Positions 1-5,584 of a stretch of DNA of 6,233 bases are shown here, one piece after another. The position numbers were made by a program, and so were the translations under genes. This DNA is from Planctomycetia bacterium. Lineage in GTDB: Bacteria; Planctomycetota; Phycisphaerae; Phycisphaerales; SM1A02. The notes under the pieces are model-generated. The model was given only the letters and a program-made list of their open reading frames with translations, did not search any database and was not told where the DNA came from. Each line of letters begins with the position of its first letter. Within the stretch, counting starts at the first letter, position 1. The stretch is from the NCBI GenBank assembly GCA_005798965.1, contig SYIB01000078.1, forward strand, positions 1 to 6,233, in the 5' to 3' direction.

Positions 1-2146
1 CCTTCTTGGCCTCGTCCTTCTTGGGCTCTGCATCAGCGGGCTTGGACGCGTCTGCAACGGCGGGCACAGCGGGCTCGGGCTTGGGCTCAGGCTTGGCGTC
101 AGCCTTCGCTTCGGCCGTGGGTTCCGTCTTTGCGTCGGCCTTCGGTGCATCAGCGGGCTTGTCCTTGGCCTTGGCTGCGAGCGGCTTTCGCTTCTTGGCA
201 GCCTCACCGGCATCCTTGAAGTACTGCTCGAGCTCGTGCTTGGGCAATGACTCGAGCGAGCGGTCAAGGAAGACGTACCAGGCATCAAGCTCCTCATTCG
301 TGCGCTCGCTGAGGAACGCCAGCACCTTGCCATCGGCAGAGAAGCGCGGGCGGCCATCGTTGTCAGGGTGACGCGTGATGTTGACGGCGGGCTTGGAGAG
401 GTCGCTCGGCACGATCCAGAGATCGCTGTTGAAGTCCATGTCCGACTGCGCAAAGCAGACCGCCGTCGAGTCCGGGCTCCACACGTACTCGAGGCCGGAA
501 TCCCACCCAGGCTGCACGACGGCGACGGCCTTCGTAGCGAGGTCCAGCATGCAGAGCTCGCCTTGGTTGCGACGGAAGAGCAGCCGCGTTCCATCGGGGC
601 TCGGCACGATCTGGCGATCCTGCGCCGGATCCTGCAGGAGCGCCGTCACCTCGAACGCAACGGCATCGGGCCAGCGATTCGGCTCGTCCTTCTTCTCCTC
701 GGGCTTCTTCTCGTCCTTCTTGTCGGTGGGCTTCGCGTCGTCCTTGGGGGCATCGGGCTTCGCAGGCTCGACGGCCTTGGAAGGTTCAGCCGTGGGCTCA
801 GCGGGCTGAGGTTCCGCGGGCTTGGGTTCCGCGGGCTTGGGTTCTGCGGCGGCGGGTTCGGTCGGCTTTGGATCGGCCGGCGCCGCTGCCGGATCCGCGG
901 GCTTGGCCGCATCAGCGGGGGCAGGCTCTGTCGGCTTGGGCTGCTCGATGGGCTTGGTCGCCGCTTCGAAGCTCTTCTTCACATCGTCGCGCGTCTTGGT
1001 GACCGTCGCTTGCCAGAGGTCCTCGGTCCCGGCATGGTCGCTCGTGAAGTAGAGCGTCTGGCTGTCAGCACTCCAGGCGATGTCCTTCTCGCGGCTTGGC
1101 CAATCGGTCACGCGACGCGCAGGAACCTTGCTGTCGGTGCCCTTGACCCACACATCACCAAAGGCGATCACGGCCATCACCTTGCCATCGGGGCTGAGTG
1201 CCGCTTCAGACGCGAGCGAGGCCACCGACTTCTGCTCGAAAAGGTCGCCAGCGTCCTCGGTTGCCGTCACGGCCACGAGCCGAGGCTGGCCACCACCCGA
1301 GAGATCGAGCGTGTAAAGACGGTCCCAGACGGTGAACGCCGCTTTCGATCCATCAGCCGAGACGGCGAGGTCCTTGACATCCTCGCCCTTGAAACTCGTG
1401 AGCTGCTCCACCGCACCGATCGGCATGCGGCGGAAGAGATTGACCGTGTCGTCCTTGCGATCAGACAGGAACACGACCGTCGCGGGCGCAGTCCAGAAGG
1501 CATGCCCATCGTTGCCTGCCCAATCGGTCAGGCGCGCATACGCCTTCGATGGCTCGGCGGAACGATTGAAGGTCCAGACGTCGCGCGAGTCCGGGCCGCG
1601 GTAGTGCCGACGCGACCAGTCGCTGCCACCGCGCTCGAAGACGACGATGGATCCATCTGCGTACGGGCGTGCGTTGGCACCGAAGGCATCATGCACACGG
1701 CGTGGTTCGCCGCCGGCAAGCGGGACCATGTACGAACGCGGGCTGCGGTAGAGATCGCCCTCGAGGAACGCATCGAAGTAGGCCGCACGGCCAGCAGGCG
1801 AATCGCCGATGCCGGTGAGGCGCATCGAGGAGGCATCGAGCGTGGTGACCTGACGCAGGCCCGATCCATCGGGCTGCATGAACCAGAGATTCGGCCCGCC
1901 CTCGCGATCGCTCGTGAAGACGATGCCGGAGCCATCGGGCAGCCAGGCGCTCTCGGCGTCATCGGCAGGGTTGCTGGTCAGCCGCGTGGCTGCACCGCCT
2001 TGCGCACCCACCTTCCAAAGATCTCCACGCCACGTGAAGGTGATCTGCGAGCCATCCGGGCTCAAGGCAGGCAGGCGCGGCAGGTCGACCGTGCCGGATG
2101 TCACGAAGGCAGCAAGGGCAGGCGACACGGAGAGTGCTGTGAACAT
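1..2146 (-). CDS. Tricorn-protease-like S41 peptidase, N-terminal beta-propeller part (partial, runs off left edge)
   Basis: Translating the minus strand from the ATG at 2146 gives 715 uninterrupted residues, still open at the window edge. At least eight PD40/WD40-like strands are visible: LSPDGSQITF (about residue 28), LPDGSGIVFTSDR (69), VSADGSKAAF (262), LSPDGKVMAV (317), WSADSQTLYFTSD (358), PSPDGTRLLF (515), WSPDSTAVCF (556) and FSADGKVLAFLSER (602). RGDLWKV and RLTSNPADD near the start resemble tricorn-like propellers, and WYVFLDRSLESL (623-634) resembles the segment that precedes the second half of these enzymes. In the family this propeller gates a C-terminal PDZ plus S41 serine-peptidase module, which is not in view, so catalysis is inferred. 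Two Lys/Pro/Ala/Glu-rich linkers (about 383-488 and 645-715) interrupt it. Residues 2-14 end in SPALAA, like a signal-peptide end, suggesting export. An in-frame GTG at 2173 would add a basic n-region (MRLGGYISK); I kept the ATG because a TACATT hexamer lies 6 bases upstream. A plain TolB-like propeller protein is the alternative. Confidence 0.85.
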   Translation of the reverse strand, partial: MFTALSVSPALAAFVTSGTVDLPRLPALSPDGSQITFTWRGDLWKVGAQGGAATRLTSNPADDAESAWLPDGSGIVFTSDREGGPNLWFMQPDGSGLRQVTTLDASSMRLTGIGDSPAGRAAYFDAFLEGDLYRSPRSYMVPLAGGEPRRVHDAFGANARPYADGSIVVFERGGSDWSRRHYRGPDSRDVWTFNRSAEPSKAYARLTDWAGNDGHAFWTAPATVVFLSDRKDDTVNLFRRMPIGAVEQLTSFKGEDVKDLAVSADGSKAAFTVWDRLYTLDLSGGGQPRLVAVTATEDAGDLFEQKSVASLASEAALSPDGKVMAVIAFGDVWVKGTDSKVPARRVTDWPSREKDIAWSADSQTLYFTSDHAGTEDLWQATVTKTRDDVKKSFEAATKPIEQPKPTEPAPADAAKPADPAAAPADPKPTEPAAAEPKPAEPKPAEPQPAEPTAEPSKAVEPAKPDAPKDDAKPTDKKDEKKPEEKKDEPNRWPDAVAFEVTALLQDPAQDRQIVPSPDGTRLLFRRNQGELCMLDLATKAVAVVQPGWDSGLEYVWSPDSTAVCFAQSDMDFNSDLWIVPSDLSKPAVNITRHPDNDGRPRFSADGKVLAFLSERTNEELDAWYVFLDRSLESLPKHELEQYFKDAGEAAKKRKPLAAKAKDKPADAPKADAKTEPTAEAKADAKPEPKPEPAVPAVADASKPADAEPKKDEAKK
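2..215 (-). other. Second Lys/Pro/Ala-rich linker of the propeller protein
   Basis: Residues about 645-715 follow the conserved-looking segment ELEQYFKDAGEAAKKRKP and consist mostly of Ala, Lys, Pro, Asp and Glu, ending at the window edge in EPKKDEAKK. The tract begins where tricorn-like proteins of this type often have a charged connector before the next beta-propeller section. It is cut by the window, so its length and what follows are unknown. Confidence 0.8.
660..1000 (-). other. Low-complexity Pro/Ala/Lys/Glu linker inside the propeller protein
   Basis: Residues about 383-488 of the tricorn-like protein are almost only Lys, Pro, Ala, Glu, Asp and Thr. The tract begins after the PD40 strand ending in TSDHAGTEDLWQ. 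It moves from mixed TKPIEQPKPTEP through PKPAEP repeats to a highly charged KKDEKKPEEKKDEP end, then returns to folded-looking sequence at NRWPDAVAFEV. Such tracts are normally extended, flexible spacers. The position between propeller strands, not between domains at the chain ends, is the unusual part. Confidence 0.85.
796..855 (-). repeat. 15-bp tandem repeat encoding PKPAE
   Basis: Units of 15 bases lie head to tail. Positions 811-825 and 826-840 are identical (GTTCCGCGGGCTTGG on the plus strand), flanked by diverged copies at 796-810 and 841-855. On the minus strand each unit is five codons (PKPAE/PQPAE-like), so gain or loss of a unit keeps the reading frame and only changes linker length. 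Confidence 0.75.
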
Positions 2147-2152
2147 CTTGGA

Positions 2153-2158
2153 AATGTA
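2153..2158 (-). promoter_or_regulatory. Possible -10 element (TACATT) of the tricorn-like gene
   Basis: On the minus strand TACATT is followed by six bases (TCCAAG) and then the ATG at 2146. A bacterial start of transcription about seven bases after a -10 box would fall on the start codon itself, giving a leaderless message. No clear -35 hexamer is seen at the usual distance and no Shine-Dalgarno sequence is present. The similar placement of TANNNT hexamers before two other genes in this window is the main support. Confidence 0.35.
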
Positions 2159-2233
2159 GCCACCCAGACGCACAATGCCTGAACAGCCCAGTTCTTGCGT
2201 GCGTATGGACTTCAGTCGATGGGGGGACTCACT

Positions 2234-2240
2234 AGGAGGT
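2234..2240 (+). promoter_or_regulatory. Strong Shine-Dalgarno sequence
   Basis: AGGAGGT sits five bases (TCCCG after AGGAGG) before the ATG at 2245. It matters because the recognisable genes here lack such a site, so it either marks a real small gene or is accidental. Confidence 0.4.
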
Positions 2241-2244
2241 CCCG

Positions 2245-2388
2245 ATGCCGCGCTCGACCGCCGAACAACCACTCGATCGCCTGCGCCGCCTGCTGCGGCG
2301 CCTCGGTCAGCACATCCGCCACCTTGACCGCACCCGTACGAGGCCCGGACCCAACGGGGCGCCCCGACGGCGCCCGGGTTCCGCCTGA
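2245..2388 (+). CDS. Possible small basic protein, 47 aa, unrecognised
   Basis: An ATG at 2245 is preceded by AGGAGGT at 2234-2240, five bases from the end of AGGAGG to the start codon. This is the only textbook ribosome binding site noticed before a start codon in the window. The frame encodes 47 residues and stops at TGA 2386-2388. The predicted peptide has 13 Arg and only three acidic residues. Its middle, LDRLRRLLRRLGQHIRHL (10-27), would form an amphipathic helix with Leu/Ile on one face; the tail is Arg/Pro/Gly-rich and probably disordered. I do not recognise a family. Against it: Arg/Leu-rich frames arise easily in GC-rich DNA, the hairpin at 2283-2301 overlaps it, and no good promoter is visible just upstream. 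It could be a chance ORF or a leader peptide. Confidence 0.3.
   Translation: MPRSTAEQPLDRLRRLLRRLGQHIRHLDRTRTRPGPNGAPRRRPGSA
2283..2301. repeat. Perfect inverted repeat, 7-bp arms, 5-base loop
   Basis: GCGCCGC (2283-2289) and GCGGCGC (2295-2301) are perfect reverse complements around CTGCT. No T-run follows on either strand, so it is not an intrinsic terminator by the usual rule. It coincides with the repeated Leu-Arg-Arg codons of the possible small ORF, which may be its only cause. Confidence 0.5.
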
Positions 2389-2441
2389 GCTCCTGACTCC
2401 CTGTTTCGTTGCGTCGTTCAGTCTCTTTCTCCTCCTGGATC

Positions 2442-2466
2442 GCGCCGTGATGTCTCCACACGGCGC
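2442..2466. repeat. Perfect inverted repeat, 8-bp arms, 9-base loop
   Basis: GCGCCGTG (2442-2449) and CACGGCGC (2459-2466) are exact reverse complements separated by ATGTCTCCA. It lies about 105 bases before the M42 start and outside any gene I can support. It could be a regulator-binding dyad or an RNA hairpin. No T-run follows on either strand, so a terminator role is not supported. Confidence 0.55.
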
Positions 2467-2555
2467 ACGCCCGCCGCAGCAGTCACCGAGCCCACCGCGC
2501 AGCGGCTCGCCTGATGCGGCGGTGTCGTCTTCAGGGTGGTTGCGCGCGCCCACAT

Positions 2556-2561
2556 TACGAT
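2556..2561 (+). promoter_or_regulatory. Possible -10 element (TACGAT) of the M42 gene
   Basis: TACGAT keeps the key T-A and final A-T positions of a sigma-70-type -10 box. Nine bases separate it from the ATG at 2571, so transcription would begin within a few bases of the start codon. No convincing -35 hexamer was found at 16-18 bases upstream, and no Shine-Dalgarno sequence lies in between. Confidence 0.4.
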
Positions 2562-2570
2562 GCGTGCCCC

Positions 2571-3662
2571 ATGCGAACCGAGAGCCTTTCGTTCCTGACC
2601 AGACTGCTCGAAACGCCCACGCCCAGCGGCTTTGAAGGGCCAGGCCAGCGGCTGTGGATGGAGTACGTCAAGCCGTTCGCCGACCGCGTCTGGAGCGATG
2701 CCCACGGCAACTGCTTCGCGGCGATCGAGCCAGCCGGTGCATCACGGACGCTGGCCATCTGCGGTCACTGCGATGAGATCGGACTGATGGTGAACCATGT
2801 CGATGCGCAGGGCTTCGTGTACTGCCGCGCGATCGGTGGGATCGATGCCGGGAGCATCGTGGGCAAGCGCATCCGCTTCCAGAGCAGCGTGCCCGGCGTG
2901 ACCGAGCCTGTGACCGGCCTGATTGGGGCGACCGCCATCCACTTGCAGGACAAGTCATCCGAAGGCAAGGTGCGCAAGCTGCACGAGCTCTTCATCGATG
3001 TCGGCGCCAAGGACCAGGCTTCCGCGCTTGCGCGCCTGAACATCGGCGATCCGGGCGTGTTCGCCGACGGACCGATGGCCATGGGCGAGGGTCTGCTGGT
3101 GGCTCGGGCACTCGACAACCGCATCGGCATCTTCGCCGCGGCGGAGGCGCTTCGGCTTGTGCATGCCGAGCGCAGCACGCTCAAGGTGCGGGTCGTCGCC
3201 GTGAGCACGGTGCAGGAGGAAGTTGGACTGCACGGTGCAGCCATGATCGCGCAGAGCCTCGCCCCCGATCTGGCCTTCGTGACCGATGTCGGTCACGCCA
3301 CCGACAGCCCCGGGATCAGCCATGCCCAGCACGGGCACTTCAAGCTCGGCGGCGGTCCGAAGCTCGCCGTGGGACTGCCAGTCCATGCGGCCTGCACGCG
3401 CATGCTCGCCGAGTCCGCCGTGGCACAGGGCATCACCATGCAGCGCTCGGCCACGGCAGGACGCAGCGGTACCGACACCGACGCGATCTTCACGCGCAAT
3501 GGCGGCATCCCCTGCGGGCTCGTGAGCCTGCCGATCCGCTACATGCACACCACCGTCGAACTCTGTTCGCTCAAGGATCTCGAGCAGATCGGCCAGGTGT
3601 TCGCGGGCGCAGCGCTGGCCATGACTGGGCATGAGTCCCTGCAGGCCATCGGCCCTGCCTGA
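2571..3662 (+). CDS. M42 family metallo-aminopeptidase
   Basis: The 363-residue product has the normal length for peptidase family M42 (FrvX/YsdC/TET aminopeptidases). These are cytoplasmic di-metal enzymes that remove N-terminal residues from short peptides, often as dodecameric tetrahedral shells. All expected metal and catalytic positions are visible in order: GHCDEIG (His66, Asp68), ARALDNRIG (Asp182), TVQEEVGLHGA (Glu216 catalytic, Glu217 ligand), VTDVGHATDSPG (Asp239) and RYMHTTVE (His326). The N-terminal LLETPTPSGFEG (12-23) is the usual family opening, and IHLQDKSSEGKV (123-134) matches the region just before the second half of the fold. I chose the ATG at 2571 because homology begins a few residues later. 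An in-frame start at 2514 would add 19 residues of unlikely sequence. There is no signal peptide. Exact substrate preference (Glu/Asp, Leu or other) and any cellulase-like annotation seen for relatives cannot be settled here. It heads a same-strand cluster with the methyltransferase and dapL. Confidence 0.95.
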   Translation: MRTESLSFLTRLLETPTPSGFEGPGQRLWMEYVKPFADRVWSDAHGNCFAAIEPAGASRTLAICGHCDEIGLMVNHVDAQGFVYCRAIGGIDAGSIVGKRIRFQSSVPGVTEPVTGLIGATAIHLQDKSSEGKVRKLHELFIDVGAKDQASALARLNIGDPGVFADGPMAMGEGLLVARALDNRIGIFAAAEALRLVHAERSTLKVRVVAVSTVQEEVGLHGAAMIAQSLAPDLAFVTDVGHATDSPGISHAQHGHFKLGGGPKLAVGLPVHAACTRMLAESAVAQGITMQRSATAGRSGTDTDAIFTRNGGIPCGLVSLPIRYMHTTVELCSLKDLEQIGQVFAGAALAMTGHESLQAIGPA

Positions 3663-3675
3663 TCACGCGGCTCGA

Positions 3676-3681
3676 TAGCAT
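3676..3681 (+). promoter_or_regulatory. Possible -10 element (TAGCAT) before the methyltransferase gene
   Basis: In the 29-base gap after the M42 stop, TAGCAT is followed by ten bases ending in CCCC and then the ATG at 3692. The layout closely parallels TACGAT-(9 bases ending in CCCC)-ATG in front of the M42 gene. It could give the second and third genes their own short-leader transcript, in addition to read-through from the first gene. Confidence 0.35.
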
Positions 3682-3691
3682 CGCCTACCCC

Positions 3692-4309
3692 ATGCTCACT
3701 TTCCTGCGCCAGTTCTTCCGGGACGCCAGGAACACCGGTTCGATCATGCCGTCATCGCCGGCGCTCGCCCGGACGATGGTGCACGGCATCGCTACCGGAG
3801 CGCCGCAGCGATGGCTCGAGGTCGGGCCGGGAACGGGCCCCTTCACGCGCGCCCTGCTGACTGCCAAACGACCCGGCGACCGGCTCGTCATCGTCGAACT
3901 CTCGAAGGACTTCTGCGTCAGGCTCGACGCCGACATCCTGCAGCCGTGGAAGCGCGCCAACCCGGACCAGGCCGCCGAAGTCATCCTGATCAATGCCCCG
4001 ATCGAGGAAGCGAAGCTTGAGCCGGGATTCGACCACGTGGTCTGCGGCCTGCCCTTCAACAACTTCCCGCCAGAGCTGGTCGAGCGGATCATGGTGCAGC
4101 TGCGAGCGCTCATCCGTCCCGCGGGCTCCTTGCGCTACTTCGCCTACGTCGGTGCACGCACGTTGCGCGATCGCCGGGGAGCGCTGCGTGGCGATGCCCC
4201 GCTTGCTGCCATCGAGGATCGCGTCCTGGCTGGCTGCTCACGCACGAGCGATGTGGTCATGGCCAACATCCCACCGGCAAAGGCCACGACCGTCATCCTG
4301 CCCTCCTGA
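3692..4309 (+). CDS. SAM-dependent methyltransferase, phospholipid N-methyltransferase (PmtA)-like
   Basis: The 205-residue product is a class I (Rossmann-fold) methyltransferase. The SAM-binding motif I is EVGPGTGPFT (43-52), preceded by a beta strand; acidic Glu69 in RLVIVEL ends strand 2; the motif IV region reads CGLPFNNFPPEL (118-129). The opening FLRQFFRDARNTGSIMPSSPALAR (4-27) is typical of short bacterial phospholipid N-methyltransferases, which convert phosphatidylethanolamine stepwise to phosphatidylcholine at the cytoplasmic membrane face. No membrane segment is seen, as expected for this peripheral type. At the motif III position, where an acidic residue often contacts the adenine, this protein has ILINAPIEE (98-106) with Asn101. 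The related KsgA/Erm rRNA adenine dimethylases share NLPF-type motifs but are usually longer, so I consider them less likely. The start ATG at 3692 agrees with the family N-terminus. The gene lies 29 bases after the M42 stop and 12 before dapL. The family is fairly sure; the lipid substrate is inferred. Confidence 0.8.
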   Translation: MLTFLRQFFRDARNTGSIMPSSPALARTMVHGIATGAPQRWLEVGPGTGPFTRALLTAKRPGDRLVIVELSKDFCVRLDADILQPWKRANPDQAAEVILINAPIEEAKLEPGFDHVVCGLPFNNFPPELVERIMVQLRALIRPAGSLRYFAYVGARTLRDRRGALRGDAPLAAIEDRVLAGCSRTSDVVMANIPPAKATTVILPS

Positions 4310-4321
4310 ATCCACCACTCC

Positions 4322-5560
4322 ATGGCACGCATCAACGAACACTTTCTCAAGCTGTCGGCTGGCTACCTGTTCCCCGAGATCGCACGGCGCGTACAGGGCT
4401 TCGCCGCGGCCCATCCAGCGCTCGCGCCACGGATCATCCGCTGCGGCATCGGCGACGTGACCGAGCCACTTCCGCAGGCGGTGATCAAGGCGCTGCATGC
4501 CGCCGTCGATGATCTGGCGACGCACGAGCGCTTCAAGGGCTACGGACCGGCGACCGGCCACGAGTTCGTGCGCACGGCAATCGCCCATGGCGACTTCCGT
4601 TCGCGCGGCATCGAGATCGCCGACGACGAGATCTTCCTCAGCGACGGCTCCAAGCCCGACGCGAGCGCCGCACTCGAGATCCTTGGCAGCGGCAACCGCA
4701 TCGCGGTGCCTGATCCGGTCTATCCGGTCTACGTCGATACGAACGTGATGGCCGGCAACACCGGTCCAGCACTCGAGGGCGGCCGCTACCAAGGGCTCGC
4801 CTACCTCCCCGGCACGCCCGCCAACGGGTTCGTCGCCGAACCGCCGAGCGAAGCCGTGGACGTGGCCTATCTGTGCTTCCCCAACAACCCGACAGGTGCC
4901 GTCGCGACACGCGCGCAGCTCGAGGCGTGGGTCGCCTATGCGCACCGCCACGGCACGATCCTGCTCTTCGATGCGGCCTACGAGGCCTATGTGCGCGATC
5001 CGGCGGTACCGCGCTCGATCTACGAGATCCCCGGTGCTCGTGAGGTCGCGATGGAGTTCCGGAGCTTCTCGAAGAACGGCGGATTCACGGGCCTGCGCTG
5101 TGGCTACACGGTCTGCCCGAAGTCACTGATGGGTACGACCTCCACCGGTGAGCGCGTGCCGCTGCATCGGCTCTGGTCGCGACGGTGGGCCACCTGCAGC
5201 AACGGCGTGTCCTGGCCGGTGCAGAGCGCGGCAGCCTCGCTGTACACCGACGAGGGGCAGCGCGAAGTGAAGTCGCTGACCGACTTCTACCTGGCCAATG
5301 CTGCGCTGCTGCGCACAGCGGTTCAGGGACTCGGCCTGCGATGCTGGGGCGGCACGAACGCCCCGTACGTCTGGGCCGAGTGTCCAAAGGGCCTGCCCTC
5401 ATGGCAGGCCTTCGATCTCTTGCTCGAGAAGGCGCAGGTCGTCATCACGCCCGGCGCGGGCTTCGGATCCTGCGGCGAAGGCTTCTTCAGGATCAGCGCC
5501 TTCAACAGCCGCGCGAACATCCACGAGACCTGCGAGCGACTCGCGGTGCTGGCGGGGTGA
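4322..5560 (+). CDS. dapL: LL-diaminopimelate aminotransferase (DapL)
   Basis: The 412-residue product has the typical DapL length. The enzyme is PLP-dependent and converts tetrahydrodipicolinate plus glutamate directly to LL-2,6-diaminopimelate and 2-oxoglutarate, replacing the DapD/C/E steps on the way to meso-diaminopimelate for peptidoglycan and lysine. Hallmarks appear in order: INEHFLKLSAGYLFPEIARR (4-23), RCGIGDVTEPL (40-50), FKGYGPATGHEF (71-82), LSDGSKPD (106-113), DPVYPVYVDTNVMAG (131-145), FPNNPTG (186-192), LFDAAYEAYV (215-224, PLP-contacting Asp217 and Tyr220), EFRSFSKNGGFTGLRCGYTV (245-264, Schiff-base Lys251), NAPYVW (346-351) and GEGFFRISAF (385-394, carboxylate-binding Arg390). 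DapL-specific segments such as YVDTNVMAG separate it from general class I/II aminotransferases. The ATG at 4322 fits the family N-terminus exactly. No Shine-Dalgarno sequence precedes it; only 12 bases separate it from the methyltransferase stop, so co-transcription is likely. No other dap genes are in view. Confidence 0.95.
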   Translation: MARINEHFLKLSAGYLFPEIARRVQGFAAAHPALAPRIIRCGIGDVTEPLPQAVIKALHAAVDDLATHERFKGYGPATGHEFVRTAIAHGDFRSRGIEIADDEIFLSDGSKPDASAALEILGSGNRIAVPDPVYPVYVDTNVMAGNTGPALEGGRYQGLAYLPGTPANGFVAEPPSEAVDVAYLCFPNNPTGAVATRAQLEAWVAYAHRHGTILLFDAAYEAYVRDPAVPRSIYEIPGAREVAMEFRSFSKNGGFTGLRCGYTVCPKSLMGTTSTGERVPLHRLWSRRWATCSNGVSWPVQSAAASLYTDEGQREVKSLTDFYLANAALLRTAVQGLGLRCWGGTNAPYVWAECPKGLPSWQAFDLLLEKAQVVITPGAGFGSCGEGFFRISAFNSRANIHETCERLAVLAG

Positions 5561-5584
5561 TGCGTCGGGGCAGCGGCCCGGTGG

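Larger units (their letters stand above)
2147..2570. other. Divergent intergenic region
   Basis: About 425 bases separate the divergently read tricorn-like and M42 genes. The region holds candidate -10 elements at both ends, a 47-codon ORF with a strong ribosome binding site (2245-2388), two perfect GC-rich inverted repeats (2283-2301 and 2442-2466) and a pyrimidine-rich stretch at about 2420-2436. Longer open frames on both strands here have no recognisable protein features. The tricorn-like frame also stays open upstream of 2146 to a stop at 2483-2485, but that extension looks non-coding. Confidence 0.6.

Noticed and set aside
368..2182. 604-codon plus-strand open frame
   Set aside because: It lies opposite the tricorn-like gene. 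Its product is Arg/Gly/Leu-rich without motifs, while the minus strand gives clear PD40 repeats throughout; it is an antisense shadow of GC-rich codons.
2420..2440. Pyrimidine-rich stretch with CCTCCT (AGGAGG on the minus strand)
   Set aside because: No ATG or GTG lies at a suitable distance downstream on the minus strand, so it is not a usable ribosome binding site. A resemblance to the 16S 3' end is only partial and in the wrong order.
2212..2553. 113-codon minus-strand open frame in the divergent intergenic region
   Set aside because: No recognisable domain and low-complexity Arg/Gly/Ala composition. No ribosome binding site was seen at its start. A short stretch (VKVADVLTEAPQQAAQ) looks protein-like but is antisense to the possible 47-codon ORF, and neither can be proved.
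2955..3632. 225-codon minus-strand frame opposite the M42 gene
   Set aside because: The plus strand encodes every catalytic residue of M42, so this frame is a shadow.
4238..4951. 237-codon minus-strand frame opposite dapL and the methyltransferase end
   Set aside because: It spans two well-supported plus-strand genes and shows no motif of its own.
5567..5582. Weak GGGC/GCCC stem between dapL and the DUF4097 gene
   Set aside because: Only four paired bases and no T-run on either side; it does not meet the usual standard for an intrinsic terminator.
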